Below are positions 43,541-53,639 of a DNA stretch of 64,000 bases, piece by piece. Each line of letters opens with the position of its first letter. Positions within the stretch are counted from its first letter, which is position 1. A program made the position numbers and the translations under genes. The DNA is taken from contig OX155976.1 of assembly GCA_944548615.1 (NCBI GenBank), positions 3,114,442 through 3,178,441 of the forward strand, given 5' to 3'. Source of the stretch: Micropterix aruncella. Lineage: Eukaryota > Arthropoda > Insecta > Lepidoptera > Micropterigidae. The notes beneath the pieces are model-generated. The model worked only from the letters and a program-made list of their open reading frames with translations, searched no databases and was not told where the DNA came from.

Positions 43541-43679
43541 CTCCTTCTTTGACGATCTTGTGCAGTGAATACAAATCGAGAGACTTCCTCTCCACGGTTG
43601 GTATTTTGAAAAACGTTCCCTGCAGTTCCCAAAACTTCACAATTTGATCCAGGAAGTTCAAGCGCACCCTGGTCATAGC
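43541..43679 (-). CDS. Kdm5: Kdm5 exon 3 (ARID, first half)
   Basis: Residues 96-141 plus one base. It begins [20 protein letters not shown] and contains the [13 protein letters not shown] helix of the ARID DNA-binding domain. Two donors are possible: GGAG|GTGGGT and GG|GTAGAT. Only GTGGGT (phase 1) joins exon 4 in frame and gives the expected G-G-F motif, so it was chosen. The acceptor is TTTTCTAG. Confidence 0.95.
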
Positions 43680-43919
43680 CTAGAAAACAGAAAAAAGCCT
43701 CTTTGATATCCTGTACAATTAGTTTGATAAATACAATTGGCCCAAGATGCGGGGTGGCTCAAGATAGTGTAGCTTGCTCACTAGAGATGCATATAATCAT
43801 TCTTGTACGAAGGCCACACTGAGGCCTCTTGTCATCCATTTTGTAAACAACTTCAAAGTGGCATTAATTGTCCGCCGTAATATCGTCCAGTTCCGTGGAC
43901 AAGCTCTTATACATTGCTA

Positions 43920-45067
43920 AATAAAATACAAACGGAGCTGCCATGGAATTCACCGACCGAAGTCGGGCCCATCATATAGTGTTATTACACTTCTGGGGTG
44001 TGAGCAGTGGATTCCAGACTAACGACCGGCTGTGGTAGGTTTAGGACAGCTGACTTGCCACATGTGAGCGTTCATCTTACCACCCATTCACTCCCCCTTC
44101 GAAGCCATAGAATTTGAGATGCGGAAATTGCGGTTTTAGATATTTTTTCTAAGAAGGAGTTGATTATTTTCCTGGAGAGACCAAGATCTTTAAAAAGGCG
44201 AAACAGAGATTTAGCTGGCAGGCCACGAGCGCCAACTTCCACCGCGTGAAGGTGAACAGTGAAGCCGTTCCGGGCGACGGCATTTGCGAGATCATGGTAT
44301 TTATTTAATTTGTACTCGTGGTCTTTTGGGATATTTGATTCCCATGGAACAGGTTGTTCCATGGGAATCAAATATCTACGATAAGGGCCATCTTCCGAGA
44401 TACAGAGTAAAGAGTTATATCTGGACGGAGGGCTGTGCATCCGAGACTTTCAGGGAATTTATACTGCTTAGAGACCGAATCGACCTCCATAATCCAATCT
44501 GAAGCTTTCTCGATTATTGAGAAAGGTTTTGTAGCGAAATGTTTTTTGCCTTTAGAGCCATCCCGCACAAACTGTACTGGGGGTTTGGAGGGTACTGTCA
44601 AACCCTTGTTGGCACAAGAGGCTAATTACCTCGCGAATAACAGCAAGGACTTTGTCGTGGCGGTAAGTGTACCGTCCTTGATCTAAGGCCACCTTGCAGC
44701 CAGCTAGAATATGCTTGGCTGTGCAAGGGGTATTGCTACAAAGGGGGCATGAACTATCCTCGGCAAAGCTCCAACGAGCGAGGTTACTGGGGTCTGGAAG
44801 CGTATTCTGAAAGGCATTTAAATAAAATTTCGGCATCTCTGGCGTCCAGTCATACAACATTACTTTCCAGTGCATTGGAGGAGGAATGAAAAATTCTCCA
44901 ATTGTTGTCCAATCATGCTGGCATTGACTGATACCTATTTTGCCGTAAATAAATGTCTCGCCGAATGATAACCTCGTTGCATACGGCGGCGGCGCAGTGC
45001 CGTATTTCCACAGTGTCCGTGGACAAGCTCCCATAGTGATCCATACCCCACTGATGACCGCGGCTAG
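43920..45067 (-). mobile_element. RLE-type LINE (family R), longest copy, interrupted by a hAT element
   Basis: Minus frames encode F-Y-L-N-A-F-Q-N-T-L-P-D-P-S-N-L-A-R-W, the knuckle CPLCSNTPCTAKHILAGC, GRYTYRHDKVLAVIREVISL, then after a frameshift the nuclease-like domain and R-R-G-S-E-W-V-V-R. The N-terminal 186-codon frame is the longest R frame here. A 21-bp inverted duplication sits at 44331-44375. The 5' side is cut by the hAT-like element at 45068. Confidence 0.8.
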
Positions 45068-45930
45068 CAGGGTTGGCAAAAACCCGGGTTTTATCAAAAA
45101 ATATCTGCCCACTGGGTTATTTCGGGTTTTTTGGGGGATTTTCGGGCTTTTTTGGGGAATTTCGGGTTTTTTCGAAGTTAATGAGAATTTTAAATTAATA
45201 TATTTTAATTTTACATTTTATTACCATTTTACTGCATTTTTGTCTCCCAATCCAAATCTATTTACTACTGAATAAAGTTGTAATACTACCATGAAGGGAA
45301 TTCCTCCGAAAATCGTTATTGTCAGTTGTCGGTGAGATCCCCTTTATTTTCCCAACAGGATATAAGTTAACACTAACAACCGCTAGTGGCACTGTTTCGG
45401 CGCGAAAGTATTGAGTAGTAGTGCTGGCAGCGTTTCGGCGCGAAAGTATTGAGTAATAGTGCAAACGACTTTAGAACTAAATAGTGTATATGGAAGTGTG
45501 TATAAGGGTCTTTGTCGCTTAAAGAGTATCGTAATAGTTTTGTAATAAATCAAGTTGAGTGTTCTACCGTGTTTTTGCATCTTCTGCTGCCTATCCACGT
45601 AACAATATTATCCATAAGTTATCTTATAAATCATGCCAAAAGTAGTCGGCATTACACTTGTCCGGCCAGTTCTGCATCAAAGACTTCTCAACATTTGGAA
45701 TGGTCTGGAGTAAATTACGGAACAGACTGGGTGTGTCACAAATACATCCTTTTTTTTCTTTTTGATAAAATGTAATATAAATGCTGTATCCGTTCATTGA
45801 TTCAATTATTATAAACAAGTATTTTTTTTAAAACCCACATTCGTCAAAAACCCTGGGGTTTTTTCATGTGGGTTTTTCCCAATTTAACCCAGCGGGTTTT
45901 TTCGGGTTGGGGAAAATCAAGCCAACCCTG
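45068..45930 (-). mobile_element. Non-autonomous hAT-like element family U, copy 2 (863 bp)
   Basis: Ends CAGGGTTGGCAAAAACCCGG and AAATCAAGCCAACCCTG; perfect 8-bp duplication GCGGCTAG (45060-45067, 45931-45938). The subterminal GGGTT tracts are longer than in copy 1. An internal 40-bp unit around CGGCGCGAAAGTATTGAGTA occurs twice. Confidence 0.92.
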
Positions 45931-45938
45931 GCGGCTAG

Positions 45939-46843
45939 ACATGGTGAATTAACAGTGGATTTTCACGGCGACAAAAACGGGTGTGGACGAGAGACCTTAA
46001 AGCTTCCGGAATTAATAAAAACCAAATTATAATGATTGGCCGAAAATCAATAAATTGTTTCTAAAAATATTCTCAAAGATTTTCATAACATTATTTTACA
46101 AAATTATACTGTTCACTTAGGGTTCTTTTTATTGAAATAATATGTCAAGATATTTTACAAGATTTACAAGATAATTTATAAGATATTGAAATGTAATTTT
46201 GCTGATTAACAAATCTCTTATCTGTTATTATCAACTGGGAATATTCATAGCGTCCGCGGCCACCTGCACTTGCGTCTGGGCGAAGAATGAATTAAAAATA
46301 ATCGAAACAACCGATTCTACAGAAACCGACTCATCGAAGAACCGTTCACATCGTCAGAGTGACCGACTCACAGCTACGGCTCAGTGACCAACTCACAGCT
46401 ATGGCTCATTCTGGAAGCACCCGGATTCGGAATGTCGGTTCAGTGGAGTGCTGCAGCCAAAGGAGTGGCTGGCTCTGCAGAGCTCAGAATGGAATGGCTA
46501 GTCTGTGCGATGTGTCGGGTTTAAATTCGGAGTAGAATCCACTCTTCCGGATCTGCTCTTTGTTAGTGGGATGGGCTCCAACTGGCAGCTAGAATAACCC
46601 ATCGCTAGTTTAATTTACCCAGCAACCCTATGGTTGGCTGTAAGAGACTGCCTTAGCCTGGGATGTAAACGAACCAGCTCCATTAAAACATCCCAGATGT
46701 TTAATTGCTTTATAGGTTTTAATTTCTTCTGAAAAAGCATTTCCCTTCTCACCAATTAGAGGACTTTTACCCCTCCCATTCTTGTTTTTCTTTCTGTGAC
46801 AGTATTATTTCGTTTTGTATTTAAATTAATTTAAAAGTTTATT
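45939..46843. other. Intron sequence, mostly unassigned
   Basis: Includes a short SINE-tail-like word at 46633-46656 (GGTTGGCTGTAAGAGACTGC) and a GC-richer stretch at 46250-46600 with ACCGACTCA/ACCAACTCACAGCTA(C/T)GGCTCA direct repeats. No gene recognised. Confidence 0.35.
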
Positions 46844-46847
46844 TTAA

Positions 46848-47153
46848 CCCTTGGAGTAAATGGGTATTTTCATGGATGCATCTGTCTCTTTTGCAGGATT
46901 TTCGGCGACATCGACCTTAAAGTACAATAACTACGAAACTACTACACCAATCATAAAAAGAACAACTGCACAATGATTGCATTGAAATTTCGAATATAAA
47001 ATATTGAAATATCATTTTGTAAAACAATTAGATAATTATGAATAAATATGAGAACATCAAAGAAGTGAAAAAAACGCGGAACCAGATCTGGTCGTATCAT
47101 ACTCAACGGATAATTGTTTCAGAACCAGATTTGGTCGTATCATACTCAACGGG
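46848..47153 (+). mobile_element. piggyBac-like MITE family C, copy 6 (306 bp)
   Basis: TTAA at 46844-46847 and 47154-47157. Second terminal subtype. It ends 87 bp from the 3' end of Kdm5 exon 2. Confidence 0.92.
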
Positions 47154-47239
47154 TTAATATGTTTCAATTTCAATGTTTATTTCAATCGTTTATTAAGATT
47201 AATGTTTTTATAATTACAAGACAAAAGATAATAACTTAC

Positions 47240-47317
47240 CTCCAATTCGTTAAGCCTCTGGATGCGGGGTGTGAATCTGAGCCGGTCAACGTCCACCGCA
47301 AATGGTGGCTGCCAATT
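47240..47317 (-). CDS. Kdm5: Kdm5 exon 2 (JmjN-ARID junction)
   Basis: A 78-bp exon, residues 70-95, starting [20 protein letters not shown] and ending NELE. This is the conserved W-Q-P-P-F and F-T-P-R segment that closes JmjN and leads into the ARID. The acceptor is TTTTTGCAG and the donor GAG|GTAAGTT, phase 0 on both sides. Intron 1 before it spans about 10.9 kb and holds a Tc1-like element, several LINE copies and a SINE. Confidence 0.95.
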
Positions 47318-47454
47318 CTGCAAAAAGAGTAAAATACATTTTTTATTTTATTTTATTGTATTAAGACGGACAGTTTAAATCAATCTTATATGACTATATT
47401 ATATACAAATATAAATTCCCAACTTGTGTCATAACTTTGTACTTTGTAAGTTTT

Positions 47455-47580
47455 AGCGTCCGTAGCCATGTTGACACTGGTTCTCCTCGTTGTTACCGAA
47501 GTTAAGCAGCGTTGGGCGCGGTCAATACTTGGATGGGTGACCGCCTGAGTGTTTGACTGTGTGATGCTATAAATGCCAAC
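47455..47580 (+). pseudogene. 5S rRNA-like pseudogene or 5S-derived SINE head
   Basis: The internal control region of 5S rRNA is clear: ACCGAAGTTAAGCAGCGTTG, GGGCGCGGTCAATACTTGG and ATGGGTGACCGCCTGAG, preceded by a degenerate 5' half (GTTGACACTGGTTCTC). The 3' quarter after CCGCCTG does not follow the usual GGAACACC end, so it is unlikely to give a functional 5S rRNA. LINE-like sequence follows within about 100 bp, leaving a 5S-headed SINE possible. Confidence 0.75.
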
Positions 47581-47603
47581 CTAGAAGACCACCTAGTCAG
47601 CAA

Positions 47604-47664
47604 CAGTAAGTTGTTATGTATTTGTTGAAACTCCTGCGCGTCGCATTTCATAATGACCGAAGAA
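47604..47664 (+). repeat. Direct repeat flanking a LINE fragment (left)
   Basis: AAGTTGTTATGTATTTGTTG and AAACTCCTGCG...GATTTGCA recur at 48548-48605 in the same orientation with several differences. Confidence 0.55.
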
Positions 47665-47669
47665 AGATT

Positions 47670-48490
47670 TGCACTCTACTCTCTATCTGATAAGAAAAGC
47701 TTTCCAACATCTGTCGATAGAGGTGTTTATAAAGATCTACAAGGCATATGTGGGACCCATTGTTGAGTATGGTTATCAGCTCTGGAGCCCCTACTTATGC
47801 AAAGATGTAAATATCCTGGAAAAGGTGCAATAAAGGGCAACCAATGCCAGCGGGCCTAAAGAACAGGAATTAAAAGATCGCTTGGTATTACTTGGACTGT
47901 CTAATCTCAAACAACAAAGACAATGAGAGGAACTGATTGGGACATTAAATTCTCCCGAATTCTTACTTGGGCCAAAGAATATTTACAAATTCAACGTCAA
48001 CAATAATCTTTGAGGTCACAGCAAGAAACTCAACCATGCAAAATTTAACCCTTCAGGCCTCGGCCCCTCAGCCGTTGACAAGTTGATATCCCAAAAAATT
48101 TTAGTAAAAATTAGTAAAAAAAATAAAATTATGACACTGTCTCACCAAAACATTAATTACTGCCAAACCACTGTAACCATAATTAAAATAAAACATATTA
48201 ACATAATAAAACATAATAAAATAAAACAAATTAAATTAAAACGGGGCGGGGCCGGCATGCTGAATCGTGTTGTGGCCGAAATCGGATAATTGGGGCTGTA
48301 GGGGGTTAAATGTAATCTTCTTAGGATATGCAAAATAGAGTGGTGGACATGTGGAATAAACGACCATCTTAAGTGATTAGTGCAACCTCTGTCAATCAAT
48401 TTAAAAACAGACTCGATTTGTGTCTAAAAACTTATCGATATTGTTTTATGACTAGAATTACATGATCTGATCTGGATGTATCAGCAAAGC
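47670..48490 (+). mobile_element. CR1/Jockey-type LINE, decayed, split by TTAA element G
   Basis: Degenerate frames correspond to the copy at 20849: S-D-K-K-S-F-P-T-S-V, Y-Q-L-W-S-P-Y-L-C-K-D-V, KKLNHAKF, then after element G the tail with E-W-W-T-C-G-I-N. Element G occupies 48049-48305. The end is near AATAAATACTAATAACAAT. Confidence 0.65.
48049..48305. mobile_element. piggyBac-like MITE G (257 bp)
   Basis: TTAA at 48045-48048 and 48306-48309. Ends CCCTTCAGGCCTCGGCCCCT and GGGGCTGTAGGGGG. Terminal inverted similarity is weak but the TTAA pair, size and insertion into a LINE ORF fit the other elements. The interior is AT-rich with AAAACATAATAAAATAAAA. Confidence 0.75.
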
Positions 48491-48609
48491 CGCCAGTCTA
48501 GAATAAATACTAATAACAATAATTATTTGAGAACCTTGCAAGCCGTTATGTATATGCCAAAACTCCTGCGTATCGAAATTCATGACTGAAAAAAGACTTG
48601 CATTAATTA

Positions 48610-49130
48610 TTGCCAAAAATTTAGCAAATCTTTTTAGAATACATCTATTGTATTTTATTTATTATTATAATCATAAATTGATTTTACGTTATATACCTTA
48701 TATGGTATACTAGTATAATTCATTTGTGTATTGATTATTTTTTTAAATTGTAATAATAATTAATAATTAAATTTATGATTAAAAAAAATCTTTTAAAAAT
48801 AATTTTAGCAGCTGAAACAAAAATCGCCTTTTTCCTGCGCGGTTGCATCATCCGTTTCCTTAGAGCCGTAATTTTGTGGTTTTTCTTTGCTGTTTTTCAC
48901 TTCCTGGCGTTGTTTTAGCGCGTTTGTGAACATTTCTACAATATTTGAAAATAAATTAAAATAAATCGCAAATTTCTATTATGACATTTAGCAAATGTCA
49001 TATTTGATAGGTAGAACTCTCCGATTTGTTTTACACTGAAGTAAATCGGTTTATAGGTAAATAGGAAAATGGTTTTTGAGCCTACTCTTTATGGTCGACA
49101 CATGAGCTGTCCAAACTTCGTGGTTGGAAG
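48610..49130. other. Intron sequence without recognised features
   Basis: AT-rich intron 1 sequence. No gene, RNA or transposon recognised. Confidence 0.35.
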
Positions 49131-49139
49131 TGCGTGAGT

Positions 49140-49945
49140 TTCGGCAATCCACCAGTGGTTTTTATGGTATGGCTCACGCTATTGGCCTTCAATGCCAGAA
49201 TGATTGGACAACAATTGGAGACTTTTTCATTCCTCCTCCAATGCACTGGAAAGTAATGCTGTTTACTGGGTGCCAGAGATGATGAAATTTTATTTAAATG
49301 CCTTTCAGAATACGCTTCCAGACCCCAGTAACCTCGCTCGAATGGAGCTTTGCCGAGGATAGTTCATGCCCCCTTTCATACTCCTTGCACAGCCAGGCAT
49401 ATTCTAGCTGGCTGCAAGGTGGCCTTAGATCAAGGACGGTACACTTACCGCCACGAAAAAAGTCCTTGCTGTTATTCGCGAGGTAATTAGCCTCTCAGTG
49501 GCTCGTGCCAACAAGGGTCTGACAGAACCCCCAATAAATTTTGTGCAGGGTGGCTCCAAAGGCAAAAAGCATTCCACTACAATACCTTTCTCAATAACCG
49601 AGAAAGCTTCAGATTGGATTCTGAAGGTTGATTCGGTCTCTAAGCAGTATAAATTCCCTGAAAGTCTCGGATGCACAGTCCTCCGTCCAGATATAACTCT
49701 TTACTCTCTATCTCAGAAGATGGCCCTTATTGTAGAATGAACCATTCCATGGGAGTCAAATATGCCAAAAGACCACGAGTACAAAATAAATAAATACCAT
49801 GATCTCGCAAATGCCATCACCCGGAACGGCTTTACTGTTCACGCTTGTGGCCTGCCAGCCAAATCTCTGTTTCACCTCTTTAAAGTCCTCAAATTCAATG
49901 GCTTTAAAGGGAGAGTGAATGGGTGTTAAGATGAACACTCACATG
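49140..49945 (+). mobile_element. RLE-type LINE (family R), plus-strand copy, left part
   Basis: Same order as other R copies: N-A-F-Q-N-T-L-P, a damaged CCHC knuckle, then KQYKFPESLGCTVLRPDITL with a stop at the V-E-L-T block. About 60 bp of the tail coding region is deleted. Split by the family T element at 49946. Confidence 0.75.
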
Positions 49946-50346
49946 CACAGTATAATAACACCCAATAAGTTCACTCAAGAGCTACAAGGCAATGAAGGAA
50001 GAGGGTGCGACGGAAGTGGGGCAAGGGGTAAGTCATGTTGCGTCCTTAGGCCCATAGTTACGGCGCTGTGGGCGCAGTTTGTGTCCGCTCTTACGCCGGG
50101 CATAGGTCGGGTGTGTTTATTACTTTATTGTGCAGATTTACGAGTCAACGCCATATGGTATTCTCAGAGCAAATCGGTAGCATAATAGCATGTGTGTCGC
50201 CGGGGTACCATAAATGTGTCCGGGACGATGCTTCAAGAAGAAGACGAATAATCATATTACAATTTGTGGTAGCCCTTAAGATTCCTGATGTCACTTGCTT
50301 CGATTTCAATTTTGTTCTAAGAGAAGCTACTGTCTGATATACTGTG
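49946..50346. mobile_element. TIR element family T, copy 3 (401 bp) with 8-bp duplication
   Basis: Ends CACAGTATAATAACACCC and CTGTCTGATATACTGTG; perfect 8-bp duplication CTCACATG (49938-49945, 50347-50354). It interrupts the 3' UTR of the R LINE, which continues directly afterwards. Confidence 0.88.
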
Positions 50347-50496
50347 CTCACATGTGGCAAGACAGCTGTCTACCACAGACGATGATCAGTCCGTAGTCCA
50401 CCGCTCACCCCTCAGAAGTGTAATAATAATATTAAGATGGGCTTGACTCCAGTCGGTAAAATCCATGTCAGCTCCGTTTGTATTTTATTTATATTT
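50347..50496 (+). mobile_element. RLE-type LINE (family R), 3' end after the nested element
   Basis: CTCACATGTGGCAAGACAGC to CAGCTCCGTTTGTATTTTAT matches the 3' UTR end of all R copies. Confidence 0.75.
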
Positions 50497-50984
50497 CTGA
50501 AGCTATTACCTTACGCAAGGAGAAGGAAACGTCCTGATATATGGAAAAGAGGCGATCAGACGCTTCATCACAATGATGCACCTGCTCATTCATTGCACCT
50601 TATCCAGGAATTTCTGGTGAAATAAGGAATTGTTCAAAAGAAGGAGAAAGCTTGTAACTTGTGACATTTGAAAAACCACAATAGTGTACGAGGGTGGTCT
50701 AAACAAATTCCGACCCACAAAACATTTTTTCCTTAAATTTATTTTTCTATATAGCCTCCTTGTAAGTCAATACTCATTTTTTTCCATTTTCACAAAAACA
50801 CTCGCAGACGAGTGCTGCCATCTTCATGTTCAGGTCGGATACTTTTCAGGCCACCCTCTTATCTGTCAAAATGTCACCAGTGAATTTATTGACTTGGACA
50901 AGACTTGTGACTTTATTCTCGAGAAACACCTGTAACTTGAAGTTTTGTTTATTTGTTTATACTCTTTGTTGTGAAAATGTCGCA
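50497..50984. other. Intron sequence, possible decayed Tc1/mariner scrap
   Basis: Contains an open frame fragment R-G-D-Q-T-L-H-H-N-D-A-P-A-H-S-L-H-L-I at 50549-50605, similar to the catalytic D-N-A-P-x-H block of mariner transposases, then unassigned sequence. No termini were found. Confidence 0.35.
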
Positions 50985-50989
50985 ATGGG

Positions 50990-51225
50990 CAGGTTTATTG
51001 TCATATGACAATCTCTTACAACCAACCCTACTATGACGTGTTTTATGTATGTGTGCGTGTAACATGTCTGTAAGTGTGTGTCTTGTTATTGCATTCGATC
51101 GACAGAATTGAAAATGCAATTCCGTTAATTTGATCCCAACGGAAAATGATGACCCAGCCGGGAATCGAACTGGGACCTTACAATATAAGATCAGGCGACC
51201 TAGCCACTATGCCATCGGGCCAGTT
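50990..51225 (-). mobile_element. tRNA-derived SINE
   Basis: On the minus strand a tRNA-like head spans about 51221-51148: GGCCCGATGGCATAGTGGCT (A box), a 5-bp anticodon stem ATCTT/AAGGT with loop ATATTGT, and AGTTCGATTCC (B box), ending CTGGGTCA. The acceptor stem is imperfect. A body follows with CATCATTTTCCGTTGGGATC and the tail GGTTGGTTGTAAGAGATTGT, known from insect SINEs. Not a functional tRNA. Confidence 0.8.
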
Positions 51226-51579
51226 TTCGGCAAGTTTTCACATATCGGTGAAAATTTAATGATGAAAATGTGACTGCAACTTTCTAGAAACGGTGCTCAG
51301 TAATTATATTAATGGACCCGGCCCTAACTAGTAAACGTCACAATGTACAGAGCAATCAAAAATGGCTATAATAAAAGAGTTTCGATAGGTGGGTCAAAAT
51401 AATTAGCTTATCAACGTAGTTGGTGTTATTAAATACAAAGATTAGAGCGCCTGCATTTCTGTGTATCATTACGAACGTCCCATCTAATCAAAAATTGATA
51501 CTTTTAACTGCCCAGTACTGTTTTTTTAATTTTTATTTATTTATTTAAAGTAAAACACGGGATACACATTTCTACAGCA

Positions 51580-52248
51580 TATTGAGATGTCAACCACAAC
51601 GGGCGAACCCGTCACCGTAGGACGTTTTAACGATTCATCGTTCTATCGACCGTGCAGTGAGCGTAGAAGACTTTGGACATTACAAACCCGACGTCTAGCT
51701 ACGCCACAACCCGTAAGAGACCAACTCCTTACCGCGAGATAGCCAGGAATTACTTCCCAGCGGCTCGAGACACTCGCGCCCTTACTTCCAATTGTGACCA
51801 GATTTCTCCGGTCTCTCGATTGGTTCCGAGTTCGAGGTCGCTTGTGCGGTCCTCTCCCTTATGAAGCGGTGAAACGGAGTAAACCGAATCTATCGCGGAT
51901 CAAGGCGTCCTTTGCCCGGCTGTTCACCCAGGATCGGATGGCCAATGGTCGATTCAAGAGCAGTCGCCATAAGGTACACAACCACCCCCGCTCTATAGGA
52001 AACAATGCAGTTCCCAGACTCCCCCGACTGTTAGTCGGAGAGCACAATCAATTGGCTTGCGCCGCTCGGTGCACAGACCGTCCAGGAGCGCCAGAGGTTT
52101 GATTCCCAGGGGAGACTGGTTGACCCAGTGTCCTACCCAGGTTCGCACCCCGTACGTGGAGGCCATCGGATGGGTGTTGACCCGTGAGTGTGACCGACCC
52201 TGAACACATGGGTCATCATGGCCAACTCATCATGGGCCCGTTAGCTCC
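51580..52248 (+). repeat. GC-rich repeat family A, copy 5 (669 bp) with 15-bp target duplication
   Basis: Flanked by perfect CACATTTCTACAGCA (51565-51579, 52249-52263). Runs from TATTGAGATGTCAACCACAA to GGGCCCGTTAGCTCC. It retains the family frame at 51794-52102 (RGRLCGPLPYEAVKR, FTQDRMANGRFKSSR, CAARCTDRPGAPEV). Confidence 0.88.
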
Positions 52249-52453
52249 CACATTTCTACAGCAGTACAATACAGTAGCGAGCACTGAAATCTTTCCACCT
52301 ATTAGAAAGGGCTAGTGCAGGTATAAATTAGTTCTAAGAACTAATTACCCCCACCCTTATTTTTTTTCTACCTGAATAGGGTCTTACTCAAATGAGACCA
52401 GTTTTATTGTGACTTTCAACGTCTTGACATCAAGTATTAATATTTTTGTGAAT

Positions 52454-53512
52454 TATGGCAAAATTTAAATAATTTGGCGTTTTTCAAAAAAAATACACAT
52501 TTTAACTTTGGAGATGCAAAAATTGAGTTCCAGAGCTATAGCAGTTCAGATTGGATGCAGTCACACTGCAGTGTTAGATTGTATTAAAAAAATAAAGGTT
52601 CTGCAAGTCTAGAGCAAAAAAAAACGGAACTGGGCATAAAAAAAGACATGCTGAGGATCGAATGCTGAAGCGAATCTGTTTGCAGAATCAATTCAAAAGT
52701 GCCGTGGATATAAGGACAGAGTTCATAAAGGCTGGTGGTTTTGAAGTGTTTGATCACACCGCACGAAGACTACTGACCAAAAAATGCGCATTGCCCGCTT
52801 GGAATGGGCTAAAAAAGTTTAAACTTGGACTGCAATAGATTGGCGACGTGTTATTTCCTCTGATGACAGAAAATTTTATTTATTTGGTTCGGATGGAATT
52901 CAGTAAGTGAGACAAAGATCTGGAGAACGTTTAAGTGATGAGTGTCTTAGACCAACAGTGAAGCATCCCGCTGGACGAATGATCTGCCCGGGGATGTTTC
53001 TCCTTTTATGGAGTGGGCCAAATAGCATTCATAAAAGGAACTGTGAATGCAGCAGTTTAAAAAAAAAATACCCGTATTATTCCCGTCAATTGAAATGCAC
53101 TATTCCCATATTTCTGAGTGCATTATCCAAGATGACTGCACCGTGTCACCGAGCAAAAACTGTAAGTATTATTTTTTTCTGACACTGCGATTTATAATGT
53201 TCAAAAAAAATATTTAAAAAATATAACACTATTAAAATAATTTTTAGGTCAAATAATATATGAAAATTCATGGAATTCCAACACTGGATTGGCCCGGAAA
53301 TAGCCCTGACCTGAACCCTATTGAGAACTTGTGGCATAAAAAGGCAATCGAAATAAATAAACTAAAGCTTCCGTCAAAGGAAAATGTTAAAAACATCATC
53401 GAAAAAAGATGGTTTGAAATTTTATCCCAAGACTACATACAAAATTTGGTGAAATCCATGGCAAAACGTATTGAAGCAGTAATAAAAAAAAAAGGAAGAA
53501 CAACAAAGGACT
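52454..53512 (+). pseudogene. Tc1-like transposase pseudogene with an 86-bp GT-AG insert
   Basis: Encodes the remains of a DD(E/D) transposase that would cut and paste the surrounding element. The C-terminal third (53260-53512, 84 codons) is intact and contains the G-N-S-P-D-L-N-P-I-E-N catalytic block. Upstream, several frameshifts and stops occur. Between APCHRAKT and the next block an 86-bp segment, 53162-53247, starts GTAAGT and ends TTTTTAG. Confidence 0.85.
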
Positions 53513-53639
53513 GATTTTGTTGGTTTTTTATAATTGTTAGTGTTATGTACTTACGTAATTTTATTTTAAATAAACAAGTGGTTTATAAAATTATATGAGC
53601 ATTTTTCATTTTTGTGCGAAAAAATCGAAAATCTACAAA

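Noticed and set aside
43531..43541. Alternative donor GG|GTAGAT for Kdm5 exon 3
   Set aside because: It would put exon 4 out of frame; GTGGGT restores the G-G-F ARID motif.
44552..45112. 186-codon minus frame as an independent host gene
   Set aside because: It is the knuckle region of the family R LINE, repeated at five other loci.
47455..47580. A functional 5S rRNA gene
   Set aside because: The 5' half and the 3' end after CCGCCTG deviate from conserved 5S; no T-run terminator at the right place.
51148..51221. A functional tRNA gene
   Set aside because: The acceptor stem has mismatches and wobble pairs, the anticodon would be AUU, and the sequence continues into a SINE body and tail.
52272..52298. 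Family A and the Tc1 element as one composite transposon
   Set aside because: Each has its own complete boundaries: a 15-bp duplication ending at 52263 and TA-flanked TIRs starting at 52272.
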